DNA from: UBA668 sp041394605
GTDB lineage: Bacteria; Actinomycetota; Acidimicrobiia; Acidimicrobiales; Ilumatobacteraceae
DNA: 64,000 nucleotides
Assembly (NCBI GenBank): GCA_041394605.1
Contig: JAWKHX010000018.1
Coordinates: 30,803-94,802, forward strand
Direction: 5' to 3'
Part shown: positions 32,402 to 40,754 of the stretch, piece by piece
Position numbering within the stretch: the stretch's first letter is position 1
How the letters are laid out: every line of letters begins with the position of its first letter
Notes under the pieces: generated by a model
Seen by the model: only the letters and a program-made list of their open reading frames with translations
What the model was told of the DNA's origin: nothing
Database searches by the model: none
Program-made: the position numbers and the translations under genes

Positions 32402-34413
32402 GGCTGACCCTCCAGGGTGAGCAGGGCGTCCACGGCGGTGGCGCCGTGCTGCCCGACGAGTACGGGGTTCAGTTCTGCCTCCACCACGTCGCTGCCGACG
32501 ACGTGTTCGGCCAGGCGGACCACCAGGTCGGCCAGTGCGTCGACGTCCGCTGTGGGGCGACCGCGGAAACCATGGAGGAGGGGAGCGCAGCGGAGGCGGT
32601 CGATTGCGGCGAGCACGTCGGCATGCGCGACCGGGGCGAGCAGGTGGGTGACGTCGTTCCACACTTCGGTGGCGACGCCGCCGTGGCCGAGGGTGACCAG
32701 CCAGCCGACCGGGTGGTCGCGGCGCACGGTCACCAGCACCTCGGCCACCACATCGGTGACCGTGCCCTCCACCAGGTAGCCGACGGAACTGGCCGGCATC
32801 GCCGCCAGCGCGGTGGCCAGTTCGTCCGGTCCGGCAAGCCCGACCTTCACGGCCCCGGACTCGCTCTTGTGGGCCAGCCCGAGGGCTTTCAAGGTGACGG
32901 GATACCCGATGGCTGCGGCAGCGTCGAGCACGTCGTCGGCGGAGCGCACCAGCCGGCCGTCCGGCACGGCGATGCCGGCACTGCGCAGGCGGGCCTTGGC
33001 CGTCGCCTCGTCAAGCAGCACGGAGTGATGGGCGGCGGTGACCGGCGCGTGGCGGGTGGTGCCGGCGGGTGCCGGCAGCGCCGCGGCGTCCAGCGCGGTG
33101 AGAGCTTCCCCCAGCCCGAGCAGCGGGGTGATGCCGCGGGCAGCGAGATGGGCGCGGAACGGCTCGTTGATGCACTCGGCCATCGTGGCCACGACGACGG
33201 CCCGATTGCCGGTGGCCTCGGCGGCGTCCGCCAGCGCGTCCGCGGCGACGTACCAGGAGCTCGGATCGTTGTCCGGTGATGGGGGCGCGTCGAGCACCAG
33301 CATCGTGGCGTCCTGCGGCCCTTCCATGACGGCGGTGAACGTGGCGGCCATCGCGGTGCGGTCGCCCCACATGAACGTGTGGTAATCGAACGGGTTGCTG
33401 ACCGTCACCAGTTCCGTCAGCGTCGCCTCGATCGCGGCGCGCTGCTCGTCGGTGAAGGGCTGGAACTGCAGGCGCGTGGCCTCCGCCCGGTCGGCCACCA
33501 GCGACGCTTCGCCGCCCGAGCAGCTCAACGACACCAGCCGGGGGCCCGGCAGGCGGCCGCCACCGTCCAGCAGCTTCAGCGTCTCCAGCAGTTCGGCAGG
33601 CGTGCGCACGGTGGCCACGCCGTAGCGGGCGAACAAGGCGTCGTACGCTGCCGCCCGTCCGGCCATCGAGCCGGTGTGCGAGGCGGCGATGGCCGCGCCG
33701 GCAGTGGAGCGGCCCGTCTGCAGGGCCACCAGCGGCACACCGCGGCTGGCGGCCCGTTCGGCCACCTCGGCGAACTGCTGGGCGTCGCGCACGGCTTCCA
33801 GGAACAGGCCGATGGCGGTGATCCGGTCGTCGTCCAGCAGCGCGGCGACGGCGTCGTCGGAGCCGAGTGAGGCCTGGTTGCCGACGGTGACCATCGCCCC
33901 GAGGCGCAGGCCGCGCTGCTGGAACGTGAGGTTGACGGCGACGTTGCCGCTCTGGGAGACGATGGCCACGCCGCGGTCGTGCAGGCCGCAGCCGTGCTCG
34001 TCCGGCCACAGCGCCACCCGGTCGAAGGTGTTGACGAAGCCGTAGCAGTTGGGCCCGAAGAACGGCAGGTCGCCGGCGGCCTCCAGAAGGTCGGCCTGGA
34101 GTGCCGCCTCGCCGGTCTCGGCGAAGCCGGAGCCGTAGCACACGGCCCCGCCCGCACCCATCGCCCGCAGCTGGTGCATGGCGGCAACGGTGGCGTGGCG
34201 GTTGACGCCGAGGAATACGGCGTCGGGCACGCCCGGCAGGTCCTCCACGGACGGCACGCACGGCACCCCGGCGATGTCCTGGCGGGTCGGGTGCACGGCC
34301 CACAGCTCGCCAGGGAAGCCGAGCTTGCGGCACTGCTGGATCACGCGGACGGCCGGCTCGCCGCCGAGCACCGCCACGGTGCGCGGTGACAGGAGGCGGG
34401 AGAGGTCGGCCAT
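32398..34413 (-). CDS. Acyl-CoA ligase, ADP-forming type (CoA-binding plus ATP-grasp)
   Basis: This 671-residue protein combines a CoA-binding domain (LLSPRTVAVLGGEPAVRVIQ), a ligase-CoA domain with the phospho-His in ASHTGSMAG (about 260) and a C-terminal ATP-grasp domain (AHHSVLLDEATAKARLRSAG, PVTLKALGLAHKSESGAVKV, EAELNPVLV). It belongs to the ADP-forming acetyl-CoA-synthetase/feruloyl-CoA-synthetase type. In this island it may activate gamma-butyrobetaine or crotonobetaine. TGAGATG joins it to the upstream dehydrogenase gene. As assembled, the upstream gene is read into this one because of a frameshift, giving a false fused ORF. Confidence 0.85.
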   Translation of the reverse strand: MADLSRLLSPRTVAVLGGEPAVRVIQQCRKLGFPGELWAVHPTRQDIAGVPCVPSVEDLPGVPDAVFLGVNRHATVAAMHQLRAMGAGGAVCYGSGFAETGEAALQADLLEAAGDLPFFGPNCYGFVNTFDRVALWPDEHGCGLHDRGVAIVSQSGNVAVNLTFQQRGLRLGAMVTVGNQASLGSDDAVAALLDDDRITAIGLFLEAVRDAQQFAEVAERAASRGVPLVALQTGRSTAGAAIAASHTGSMAGRAAAYDALFARYGVATVRTPAELLETLKLLDGGGRLPGPRLVSLSCSGGEASLVADRAEATRLQFQPFTDEQRAAIEATLTELVTVSNPFDYHTFMWGDRTAMAATFTAVMEGPQDATMLVLDAPPSPDNDPSSWYVAADALADAAEATGNRAVVVATMAECINEPFRAHLAARGITPLLGLGEALTALDAAALPAPAGTTRHAPVTAAHHSVLLDEATAKARLRSAGIAVPDGRLVRSADDVLDAAAAIGYPVTLKALGLAHKSESGAVKVGLAGPDELATALAAMPASSVGYLVEGTVTDVVAEVLVTVRRDHPVGWLVTLGHGGVATEVWNDVTHLLAPVAHADVLAAIDRLRCAPLLHGFRGRPTADVDALADLVVRLAEHVVGSDVVEAELNPVLVGQHGATAVDALLTLEGQP

Positions 34414-34414
34414 C

Positions 34415-35574
34415 TCAGGCGCCGTAGGGGCGCAGCATGCGCGGGAGATGATGTGGCGCTGGATCTCGCTGGTGCCGTCCCAGATGCGGTCCACACGGGT
34501 GTCGCGCCACATCCGCTCCAGCGGCAGCTCGTCCATCAGGCCCATCCCGCCGAGGATCTGGATGGCCTCGTCCGTCACGAACTGGCACATCTCGCTGGAG
34601 AACACCTTGGCCATCGCCATGTCCTCGTCCGTGGCGGTGCCCTTGGTGTCCAGCCAGGCGGCGCGCAGGGTCAGCAGCTCGGCGGCCTCCAGCCGGGTGC
34701 GCATGTCCGCCAGCTTGAACGACACGCCCTGGAACTTGCCGATCTGCTGGCCGAACTGCTGGCGGGTGGCGGCGTACTCGGTGGCGATCTGGAGGGCCCG
34801 GCGGGCGCGGCCGACGCACACGGCGGCCACCTGCAGGCGGGTGCTGCCGAGCCACTCGTTGGCCGAGTCGAAGCCGCGGTGCTCCTCGCCGAGGATGTTG
34901 CGCACGGGCACCCGGCAGTCGTCGAAGTTGATGATCAGGTTGTGGTAGCCGCGGTTGGAGACGCACCGGTACCCGGGGACCACCTCGCAACCGGGCGTGT
35001 CGAAGTCCACGAGGAAGCCGGTGATCCGCTTCTTCGGGCCGCGCGGGGTGTCCTCCTGCCCGGTGGCGGCGAAGAGGATCACGTAGTCGGCGAGGTCGGC
35101 GTGGCTGATGAAGTGCTTCGTGCCGTTGATCACGTAGTCGTCGCCGTCGCGCACCGCGGAGCACTTCATGCCGCGCACGTCGCTGCCGGCGTCGGGCTCG
35201 CTCATGGCCATGCAGTCGACCCGCTCGCCGCGGATGGTGGGCAGCAGGTACTCGTCGATCTGGTCGCCCTGGCAGGCGCGCAGGATGTTGCTGGGCCGGG
35301 CCACGATGTACTGCAGCGCGTAGCTGGTGGCCCCGAACTCGCGGTCCACCAGCGTCGTGCCGAACGAGTCCAGCCCGCCACCGCCCAGCTCCTCGGGCAT
35401 GTTGGCCGCGTAGAGGCCGGCGGCGATGGAGCGGTCCTTGATCTGCTGCACCAGTTCCGGCGGCACGTCGCCCAGTCGCTCCACCTCGTCCTCGTAGGGC
35501 ATCAACTCCTTCTCGGTGAAGGAACGCACCGTGTCGACGATCATCTGCTGCTCGTCGGTGAGCTGGAACTGCAT
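34415..35574 (-). CDS. Acyl-CoA dehydrogenase, CaiA/butyrobetainyl-CoA dehydrogenase-like (frameshift near the 3' end)
   Basis: This protein of about 386 residues begins MQFQLTDEQQMIVDTVRSFT and has MAMSEPDAGSDVRGMKCSAV, DYVINGTKHFISHADLADYV, ATRQQFGQQIGKFQGVSFKL and ILGGMGLMDELPLERMWRD, then RIWDGTSEIQRHIISR. CaiA-type enzymes oxidise gamma-butyrobetainyl-CoA to crotonobetainyl-CoA. The expected end is ISRxMLRPYGA then stop; one base missing near 34,440 shifts the frame and fuses it with the ligase. Total length is one short of a multiple of three. An AGAGGA Shine-Dalgarno precedes the ATG. The order dehydrogenase, ligase, hydratase mirrors cai genes. Confidence 0.83.
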
Positions 35575-35584
35575 GATTCCTCTT

Positions 35585-36271
35585 TCAGTGGCGAGGGGGA
35601 GGCAGGCGCATGACGCTGCCCACCTGGGAGGGAACGGGAAGTGCTGCGTGGGCCGCAGCGATGGCGTCGAGCGCGGCGGCAACGTGGGGGAGGATCGGGG
35701 CCGAGCGGCCGGCGTTCATGTCCACGTGCACGAGCATCTGCTCCACGGTGCACAGCAGACCGTCGTCGGCGCCGTGGTGCATGGCATGGAGCAGGTGGAC
35801 ACGCTTGGCGTCCACCCCCAGGATCTGGGTGGTGAACAGGATCGGCTCGTGGACCGCCACCTCACGGATGAAGTGGATGTGCGTCTCGACGGTGTAGAAG
35901 CTGTGGCCGGCGGCGCGGTACGCCTCGTCGTCGCCGATGTAGCGGAACAGCGCATCGCTGGCCCAGCCGGCCGCCGTGAGGTAGGCGGCCTCGGTCATGT
36001 GGCCGTTGTAGTCCACCCAGTCCGGCTCCACCGGCGTGCGGTACAGGTGCAGCGGCGCCGCCGGCGTCTCGCCGGGGTGCCACGGCGTCACCCCGCCGGC
36101 GGCCAGGCGGACGGCCTCGTGGTGGGCGATCGCCGCGCCGGCGCCGATGCCGGATGGGCGCAGGGCGCGCATGACGGCGATCAGCGCGTCCGGGTCGCCG
36201 CCGGTCAGGCGCACCAGTGCAGGGGGCAGGCGGTCGCGGCCTCGGCGGGGTCTCCGGGCCGACTGGGCCAT
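35585..36271 (-). CDS. Hotdog thioesterase half of a carnitine-dehydrogenase-type protein (betainyl-CoA thioesterase-like)
   Basis: The intact 228-residue reading frame is like the C-terminal half of carnitine 3-dehydrogenase/thioesterase fusions: LIAVMRALRPSGIGAGAAIA linker, then WVDYNGHMTEAAYLTAAGWA (hotdog active-site region with Asp), HSFYTVETHIHFIREV and VHLLHAMHHGADDGLLCTVE. In carnitine catabolism this domain releases glycine betaine from betainyl-CoA. The matching N-terminal dehydrogenase half lies just upstream but is broken. The frame may be expressed alone from the Met at its start. It lies 11 bp upstream of the CaiA-like gene and is probably co-transcribed. Confidence 0.78.
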   Translation of the reverse strand: MAQSARRPRRGRDRLPPALVRLTGGDPDALIAVMRALRPSGIGAGAAIAHHEAVRLAAGGVTPWHPGETPAAPLHLYRTPVEPDWVDYNGHMTEAAYLTAAGWASDALFRYIGDDEAYRAAGHSFYTVETHIHFIREVAVHEPILFTTQILGVDAKRVHLLHAMHHGADDGLLCTVEQMLVHVDMNAGRSAPILPHVAAALDAIAAAHAALPVPSQVGSVMRLPPPRH

Positions 36272-36628
36272 GCCGATGGACCGGCACAGTTCGGTGGCTC
36301 GGCCCGCTGCGGGCCGTCCACCTCCACCAGCGGCAGGAGGTGCATGAGCAGCCCTTCACCGTGGATGGTACGGCCACCAGCCCCGTGGTGCCGGCGGGCA
36401 GGGCCCGTCGACCACGTGGGTGAGCACGGCGCGGTCGGTGGAGCCGCCGACGGTGAGGCGGCTGAGGGAGGCGCCGGGGAACAGGCCCAGACGGTCTGCC
36501 GCCGGCCAGTTGCGCCGACGCCGTCGGCGATGGCCTGCGGGCGGCCACCACGTCGAACCCGGCGGCCAGGTAGCGGGTGGCCCACTCCGCTGCCGCCACC
36601 CCGAGCCGACCACCACGACCTTGGACAC
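36272..36628 (-). pseudogene. Remnant of the NAD-binding domain of a carnitine 3-dehydrogenase
   Basis: Conserved pieces are scattered over three frames: MSKVVVVGSG and GVAAAEWATRYLAAGFDVVA (Rossmann start), RLGLFPGASLSRLTVGGST, and LLMHLLPLVEVDG, which match successive parts of the second copy at 39.3-40.8 kb. The whole locus down to the thioesterase stop is 1,044 bp, about 348 codons, against about 495 in that copy. About 145 codons are missing, so single-base errors alone cannot explain it: either true decay or an assembly collapse. TAGATT ends 6 nt before the GTG start, so the promoter still looks intact. Confidence 0.6.
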
Positions 36629-36700
36629 GGCGGCAATCTAGTGGGCGCGGCGAACCGCCGCCTCCCTCCGCCGGGGGCGGCAGGCCGAACCCGGCGACCC

Positions 36701-36730
36701 CCGACCCGCTTCGACCCGCTTCGACCCGTT
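36701..36730. repeat. 10-bp tandem repeat, three units
   Basis: The unit TCGACCCGCT repeats at exact 10-bp spacing, with one mismatch in the first unit and one in the third (TCGACCCGTT). The period equals one helical turn. Confidence 0.75.
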
Positions 36731-36748
36731 TGACCCCCGTCGACATCT

Positions 36749-36832
36749 CTGTGTCACGGCACAGCGATCACGGTCACGGCACGGACGGACGTACTTCTGT
36801 GTCGTGACAGTGACGTCTGTGCCGTGACACAG
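36749..36832. repeat. Inverted CTGTG/CACAG dyads, candidate operators
   Basis: CTGTGTCACGGCACAG (36749-36764) is the exact reverse complement of CTGTGCCGTGACACAG (36817-36832). A third related dyad, CTGTGTCGTGACAG (36797-36810), lies between them. Each is itself partly palindromic, like binding sites for a dimeric regulator. Confidence 0.7.
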
Positions 36833-36843
36833 ACGTGCGCGGG

Positions 36844-36898
36844 GACGGGCTGGAGCGGCGGGCCGCGGGCGACGGGCTGGAGCGGCGGGGCCGCGGGC
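36844..36898. repeat. GC-rich 27-28-bp tandem repeat
   Basis: Two near-identical units start at 36844 and 36871, each beginning GACGGGCTGGAGCGGCGG; the second has one extra G. A degenerate third unit starts at 36899. Confidence 0.75.
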
Positions 36899-36954
36899 GA
36901 CGAGCCGGGGCGGCGGCGCCGGGCCGGCCCCGGCGGCGCTCGGCGGCGCCCGAC

Positions 36955-37725
36955 TCAGCCGAAGTCGGTGAGCAGGCGAGTGGTGAGGGGGTCGAGGAAG
37001 CCGGCCACGGTGGCGTCCTCCTCCAGCCGGAGGGCGGTGGCGAGGTCGGTGGAGGCGGTGGCATTGAGCACCCGCTTCATCGCCTGGGTGGCCAGCGTGG
37101 GCAGGGCCGCCAGGCGGCGGGCCACAGCGTTGGCCTCCTCCAGCAACCGGTCGTCCGGTGCCACCCGCCAGGCGACGCCCATGCGCAGCAGGTCGGCGGC
37201 GGTGTAGCGCTCGCCGAGGAACAGCATCTCCCGTGCGGTGTGCAGCCCCACCATCGCCGGCAGCAGCGACGTGACCGCGCCCGTGACGAAGATGTTCAGT
37301 GACACCTCCGGGAAGAAGCCGCGGGCACTCTCCGCCCAGATCGGGAAGTCGCAGTTGATCGCCCACTCGAACCCGCCGCCGACCGCCCAGCCGTTGATCG
37401 CCCCGACCACCGGCTTGGCCCCGAACATGATGGCCTCCGTGGCCCGCTGGATGGCCCGCACCAGGTCGCGGGCCTCGGCCTCGCCGTCGGGGTGCACGTG
37501 CTCCTTGCGGTCGTCGCCGGCGCAGAAGGCCCGGCCGGCTCCCGTGAACACGATGGCCCGCGTCGCCTCGTCAGCGTGGGCGTCGTCGAACGCCACCGCC
37601 ACGTCGTCGATGAGTTGGCGGTTCATCGCGTTCATGCTCGCCGGCCGGTTCAGCGTGATGGTGCGGACGCCGTGCTCGGAGTCCAGTTCGGACAGCACGG
37701 TCGGGTAGGTGAACGGGGTGGCCAC
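36955..37725 (-). CDS. Enoyl-CoA hydratase/isomerase family protein
   Basis: This 256-residue crotonase-fold protein has LNRPASMNAMNRQLIDDV, the CoA/oxyanion segments GRAFCAGDDRKEHVHPDG (about 66-83) and AINGWAVGGGFEWAINCD (about 109-126), and FFPEVSLNIFVTGAV. The catalytic Glu positions are kept as GGGFEW and FFPEV. It could serve as an alternative crotonobetainyl-CoA hydratase or in ring or side-chain degradation. TAGATT ends 6 nt before the GTG start, so it is probably leaderless. It is divergent from the CaiC-like ligase gene with 26 bp between starts, so the two likely share control. Confidence 0.85.
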   Translation of the reverse strand: MATPFTYPTVLSELDSEHGVRTITLNRPASMNAMNRQLIDDVAVAFDDAHADEATRAIVFTGAGRAFCAGDDRKEHVHPDGEAEARDLVRAIQRATEAIMFGAKPVVGAINGWAVGGGFEWAINCDFPIWAESARGFFPEVSLNIFVTGAVTSLLPAMVGLHTAREMLFLGERYTAADLLRMGVAWRVAPDDRLLEEANAVARRLAALPTLATQAMKRVLNATASTDLATALRLEEDATVAGFLDPLTTRLLTDFG

Positions 37726-37751
37726 GGGGCGAATCTAGTAAGACTGCGCCG

Positions 37752-39296
37752 ATGGCTACCCACCCGCTCGGCCCCACCGTGGACGGCCTCCTGGCCGAGC
37801 GGGCGACCACCCACCCGGACACCGTGTTCCTGCGCTTCGCCACCGGTGACCTCACCTTCGCCGACACGAACGACCGGGTCGACCGGCTGGCAGCCCGGCT
37901 GCGTGCCACGGGCGTCGAGCGCGGCGATGTCGTGCCGGTGCTGCTGCCCAACTCCGTGGAGTTCGCGCTCACCTGGCTGGCCCTGTGCCGCCTCGGCGCG
38001 GTGGCGTGCCTGGTCAACACCTCGTTCAAGGGCCCGGCGCTGCACCACGCCCTCGCCGTGGCGGCACCGGTCACGGTGGTGGTGCACGACGCCTTCGCCG
38101 CCGCGGTCGACGCAGTGGCCGCCGACCTGCCGACGCTGCAGCGGCTGGTGCGTCTGCAGGACGGTGCCTGGGAGGGCCTGGCGGCTGCCACCACGGACGG
38201 ACCGCCGCCGCCCTCCCACGGCCCCACCGACCCGGCCATGATCCTGTTCACCTCCGGCACCACCGGCCCGTCGAAGGGGTGCGTGCTGTCCCACCGATAC
38301 ACGGTCCGCCAGGCAGGTTGATGGCGCAACACCTCAACTGCGTGCTGACGACGTGCTGTACTGCCCGTTCCCGCTGTTCCACATCGACGCCACCGTGCTG
38401 ACGCTCGGTCCGGCGCTGGTGCTGGGCACCACGGCAGCCATCGGGGAGCGCTTCTCCACCAGTGGGTTCTGGCCGGAGGTACGCCATCTTCCGGTGCCAC
38501 CGTGGTTTGTTCGATTCATGGAAACGACGCTGACGATGCTGCGAAGCGGTCACCGTCGCCCGACGACGCCGACAACCGGGTGCGGCTCGGCTGGAGCGTG
38601 CCCGTGCCCGAGTTCGCCGACGAGTTCGAGCAGCGCAACTTCCCGACCTGCAACTGATGGAGCGGCGCTTCCGGCGTCGGCGTGCCGATCTACCACCCCG
38701 TGGATCGTCCCCGCCGGCCCGGCTCCTGCGGGGTGGCCCGTGGCGAACTCGTACGACCTGGCGCTGGTCGACGGCGACAGCGTGCCCGTGCCCGACGGTG
38801 AGGCCGGCGAGCTGCTGGTCCGCCCGCAGGAGGCCTCGTTGATCGCCGATGGCTACTTCGGCATGCCCGAACCACCCTGCGGTCGCGGCGCAACCTGTGG
38901 TTCCACCACGACGACCTGCTGCCCGCGACGCGAGCAGCTACTCGTTCGTCGGGCGCACATCGGACAGCATCCGCCGCCGCGGCAAGAATATCTCCGCCTT
39001 CGGAGTCGAGGAGATCGATGCGCAAGCTGCACCCCGGCGTGCTCGATGCCGCCGCCTACAGCGTGCCAGCGAAGGCTCACCGAGGACTGACGGCGATGGT
39101 GGCGGTGGTGCCGCGGCACCGGCCGCAGGCTGGACCCCGCCGACCTCACCGCCTTCCTGTACCGGTCGCCTGGCCGCCACCTGGTGCCGCTACGTGGACG
39201 TGGTGGCGGACCTGCCACGCACGCCGACGGAAGATCCGCAGGACGTGCTGCGCGACGGCGTCACCACGACCCTGGGACGGGGTTGTGCGCGGCTGA
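37752..39296 (+). pseudogene. Acyl-CoA synthetase, CaiC-like ANL family (multiple frameshifts)
   Basis: The first 189 codons are intact: VFLRFATGDLTFADTNDRVD, VLLPNSVEFALTWLALCRLG and the ATP-binding motif ILFTSGTTGPSKGCVLSH. The rest continues in alternating frames: YCPFPLFHIDATVLTLGPAL, RLGWSVPVPEFADEFEQRNF, DGEAGELLVRPQEASLIADG, SYSFVGRTSDSIRRRGKNIS, then RYVDVVADLPRTPTE and WDGVVRG. The order matches carnitine/crotonobetaine CoA ligases (CaiC). The inferred length is about 515 residues, normal for the family, so scattered base errors are likelier than decay. I infer activation of gamma-butyrobetaine or carnitine. Its 3' end overlaps that of the convergent carnitine dehydrogenase. Confidence 0.72.
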
Positions 39297-40753
39297 CCGA
39301 CGAACCGCCCGGCGTGCTGCGGCCGTGGCGGGGCGGCATGGTGCACCGCCAGTTCCTCCAGCTTCGCCAACACCTCGAGCGCGGCGGGGAGAACTTCCCG
39401 GCCACGGTGTCCACGTGCAGCATCATGTGCTCGCCAGGCACGACCTCGTCATCCCGCGGTGGATGGTGGTGAAGTGGTGCAGCCGCTTGGCGTCGTGGGA
39501 CAGCAGTTGCACGGTGGCGTACAGCCAGGTCGCCGGCCTTGGCCTGGGCGCCGAAGTTCATGTGGCTCTCCACCGTGTAGTAGCTGCTGTGGGTGAGGTA
39601 CTCCTCGTCCACGCCGATGAAGCGCATCAGCCGGTCGCCCGCCTCGCTGGTGACCTGGAAGAACCGGCTGTCGTTCATGTGGCCGTTGTAGTCCACCCAC
39701 TCCACCGGCACCGTGGTCTCGTAGAGGCGCAGCGGCCTGGTCGGGTCGTGCTCCACGTGGTGCTCGCCGGCGCGGGAGAACAGTTGGCGCTCGTAGCGGT
39801 CCAGCACCAGGCCGGCGCCGATGTGCGTGGAGCGCAACCCCTGCATGACGGCCACCAGGCTGTCGTCGCGGTGGCGTTCCAGCTCGCGGATGGTGCGCCC
39901 GCGGGCCTGCTCGTCGCTCTGCGCGACCACCGTGTCCAGCAGCTCCTCGGTGAGGCTCAGGCGTCCATCGCTTCGTCCACGGCCACTTCAGCGCCGGGCC
40001 GAACTGGGCCATGAAATGGCGCATGCCGGCCCTCGCCGCCGGCAATCCAGTAGGTGAGGAACGTGCCCATGAAGCTCCACCGCAGGCCGGCACCGAAGCG
40101 GATGCAGTCGTCGATCTCCTCGACCGTGGCGACCCCGTCGTTCACCAGCCACAGGGCTTCGCGCCACAGGGCCTCCAGCAGGCGGTCGGCCACGAAGCCG
40201 TCGATCTCGTGCTCCAGCCGCACGGGTTGCATCCCGATGCTCTCGTAGATGGCGGCCGCCTCGCCGCCTTGGTGGGAGGTCTGCCCCGCGCCGACCACTT
40301 CCACCAGCGGCAGCAGGTAGACGGGGTTGAACGGGTGGCCGACCACCAGGCGCTCCGGGTGGGTCATGCCCCGCTGCAGCTCGGTGGGCAGCAGGCCGGA
40401 CGTGCTGGAGCCGAACACGACCTCCGGCCCGGCGGCCGTGCTGGCCCGGTTCAGCGGTTGCTGCTTCAGGTCCATGCGCTCGAGGGCGCTCTCCTGCACG
40501 AACTGCGCCCCGGTGGCGGCTGCCTCGGGTGAGTCGACGAACGTCAGCGTGCCCTCCTCGGGCAGCAGCGAGCGACCAGCTTGCGCAGCCGGCGCGGCCA
40601 GGCGTTGTCGAGCACCTCGCCCACCTTGGCGGGGCATGCGGGTCCGGGTCATAGAGCCGGACGTCCACCGTTGAGCAGGAAGCGGGCAGCCGCCCCCGAT
40701 GACACCGCCGCCGAGCAGGCCGGCGCGGTCGAGGCCGTCGATCGGGGAACCAT
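39261..40753 (-). pseudogene. Carnitine 3-dehydrogenase with C-terminal betainyl-CoA thioesterase (multiple frameshifts)
   Basis: Shifting frames give a protein of about 495 residues. NAD domain: LLGGGVIGGG, AARFLLN, VRLYDPDPHA. 3-hydroxyacyl-CoA-dehydrogenase-like core: SSTSGLLPTELQRGMTHPER, VVGHPFNPVYLLPLVEVVG (catalytic Ser, His and Asn) and MAQFGPALKWPWTKR, a carnitine-dehydrogenase hallmark. Thioesterase: WVDYNGHMNDSRFFQV, SSYYTVESHMNFG, GEHMMLHVDTVAGK. It oxidises L-carnitine to 3-dehydrocarnitine with NAD+; the thioesterase frees glycine betaine from betainyl-CoA. It follows the BKACE gene as TGAGATG. The exact 3' end is uncertain. Full-length content suggests sequence error rather than decay. 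Confidence 0.8.
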
Positions 40754-40754
40754 C

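Larger units (their letters stand above)
36629..36954. other. Gene-free, repeat-rich spacer
   Basis: This 326-bp stretch holds no convincing gene on either strand. It contains the -10 of the carnitine-dehydrogenase remnant at its left end, a 10-bp tandem repeat, a set of related CTGTG/CACAG dyads, and a 27-28-bp GC-rich tandem repeat, then a GC-rich run (GGGCCGGCCCCGG) that can form hairpins just after the stop of the enoyl-CoA hydratase gene. Confidence 0.7.

Noticed and set aside
36629..36954. A small gene in the repeat-rich spacer
   Set aside because: Short open frames there are Arg/Pro-rich or repeat translations, with no start signal, and differ between the repeat units.
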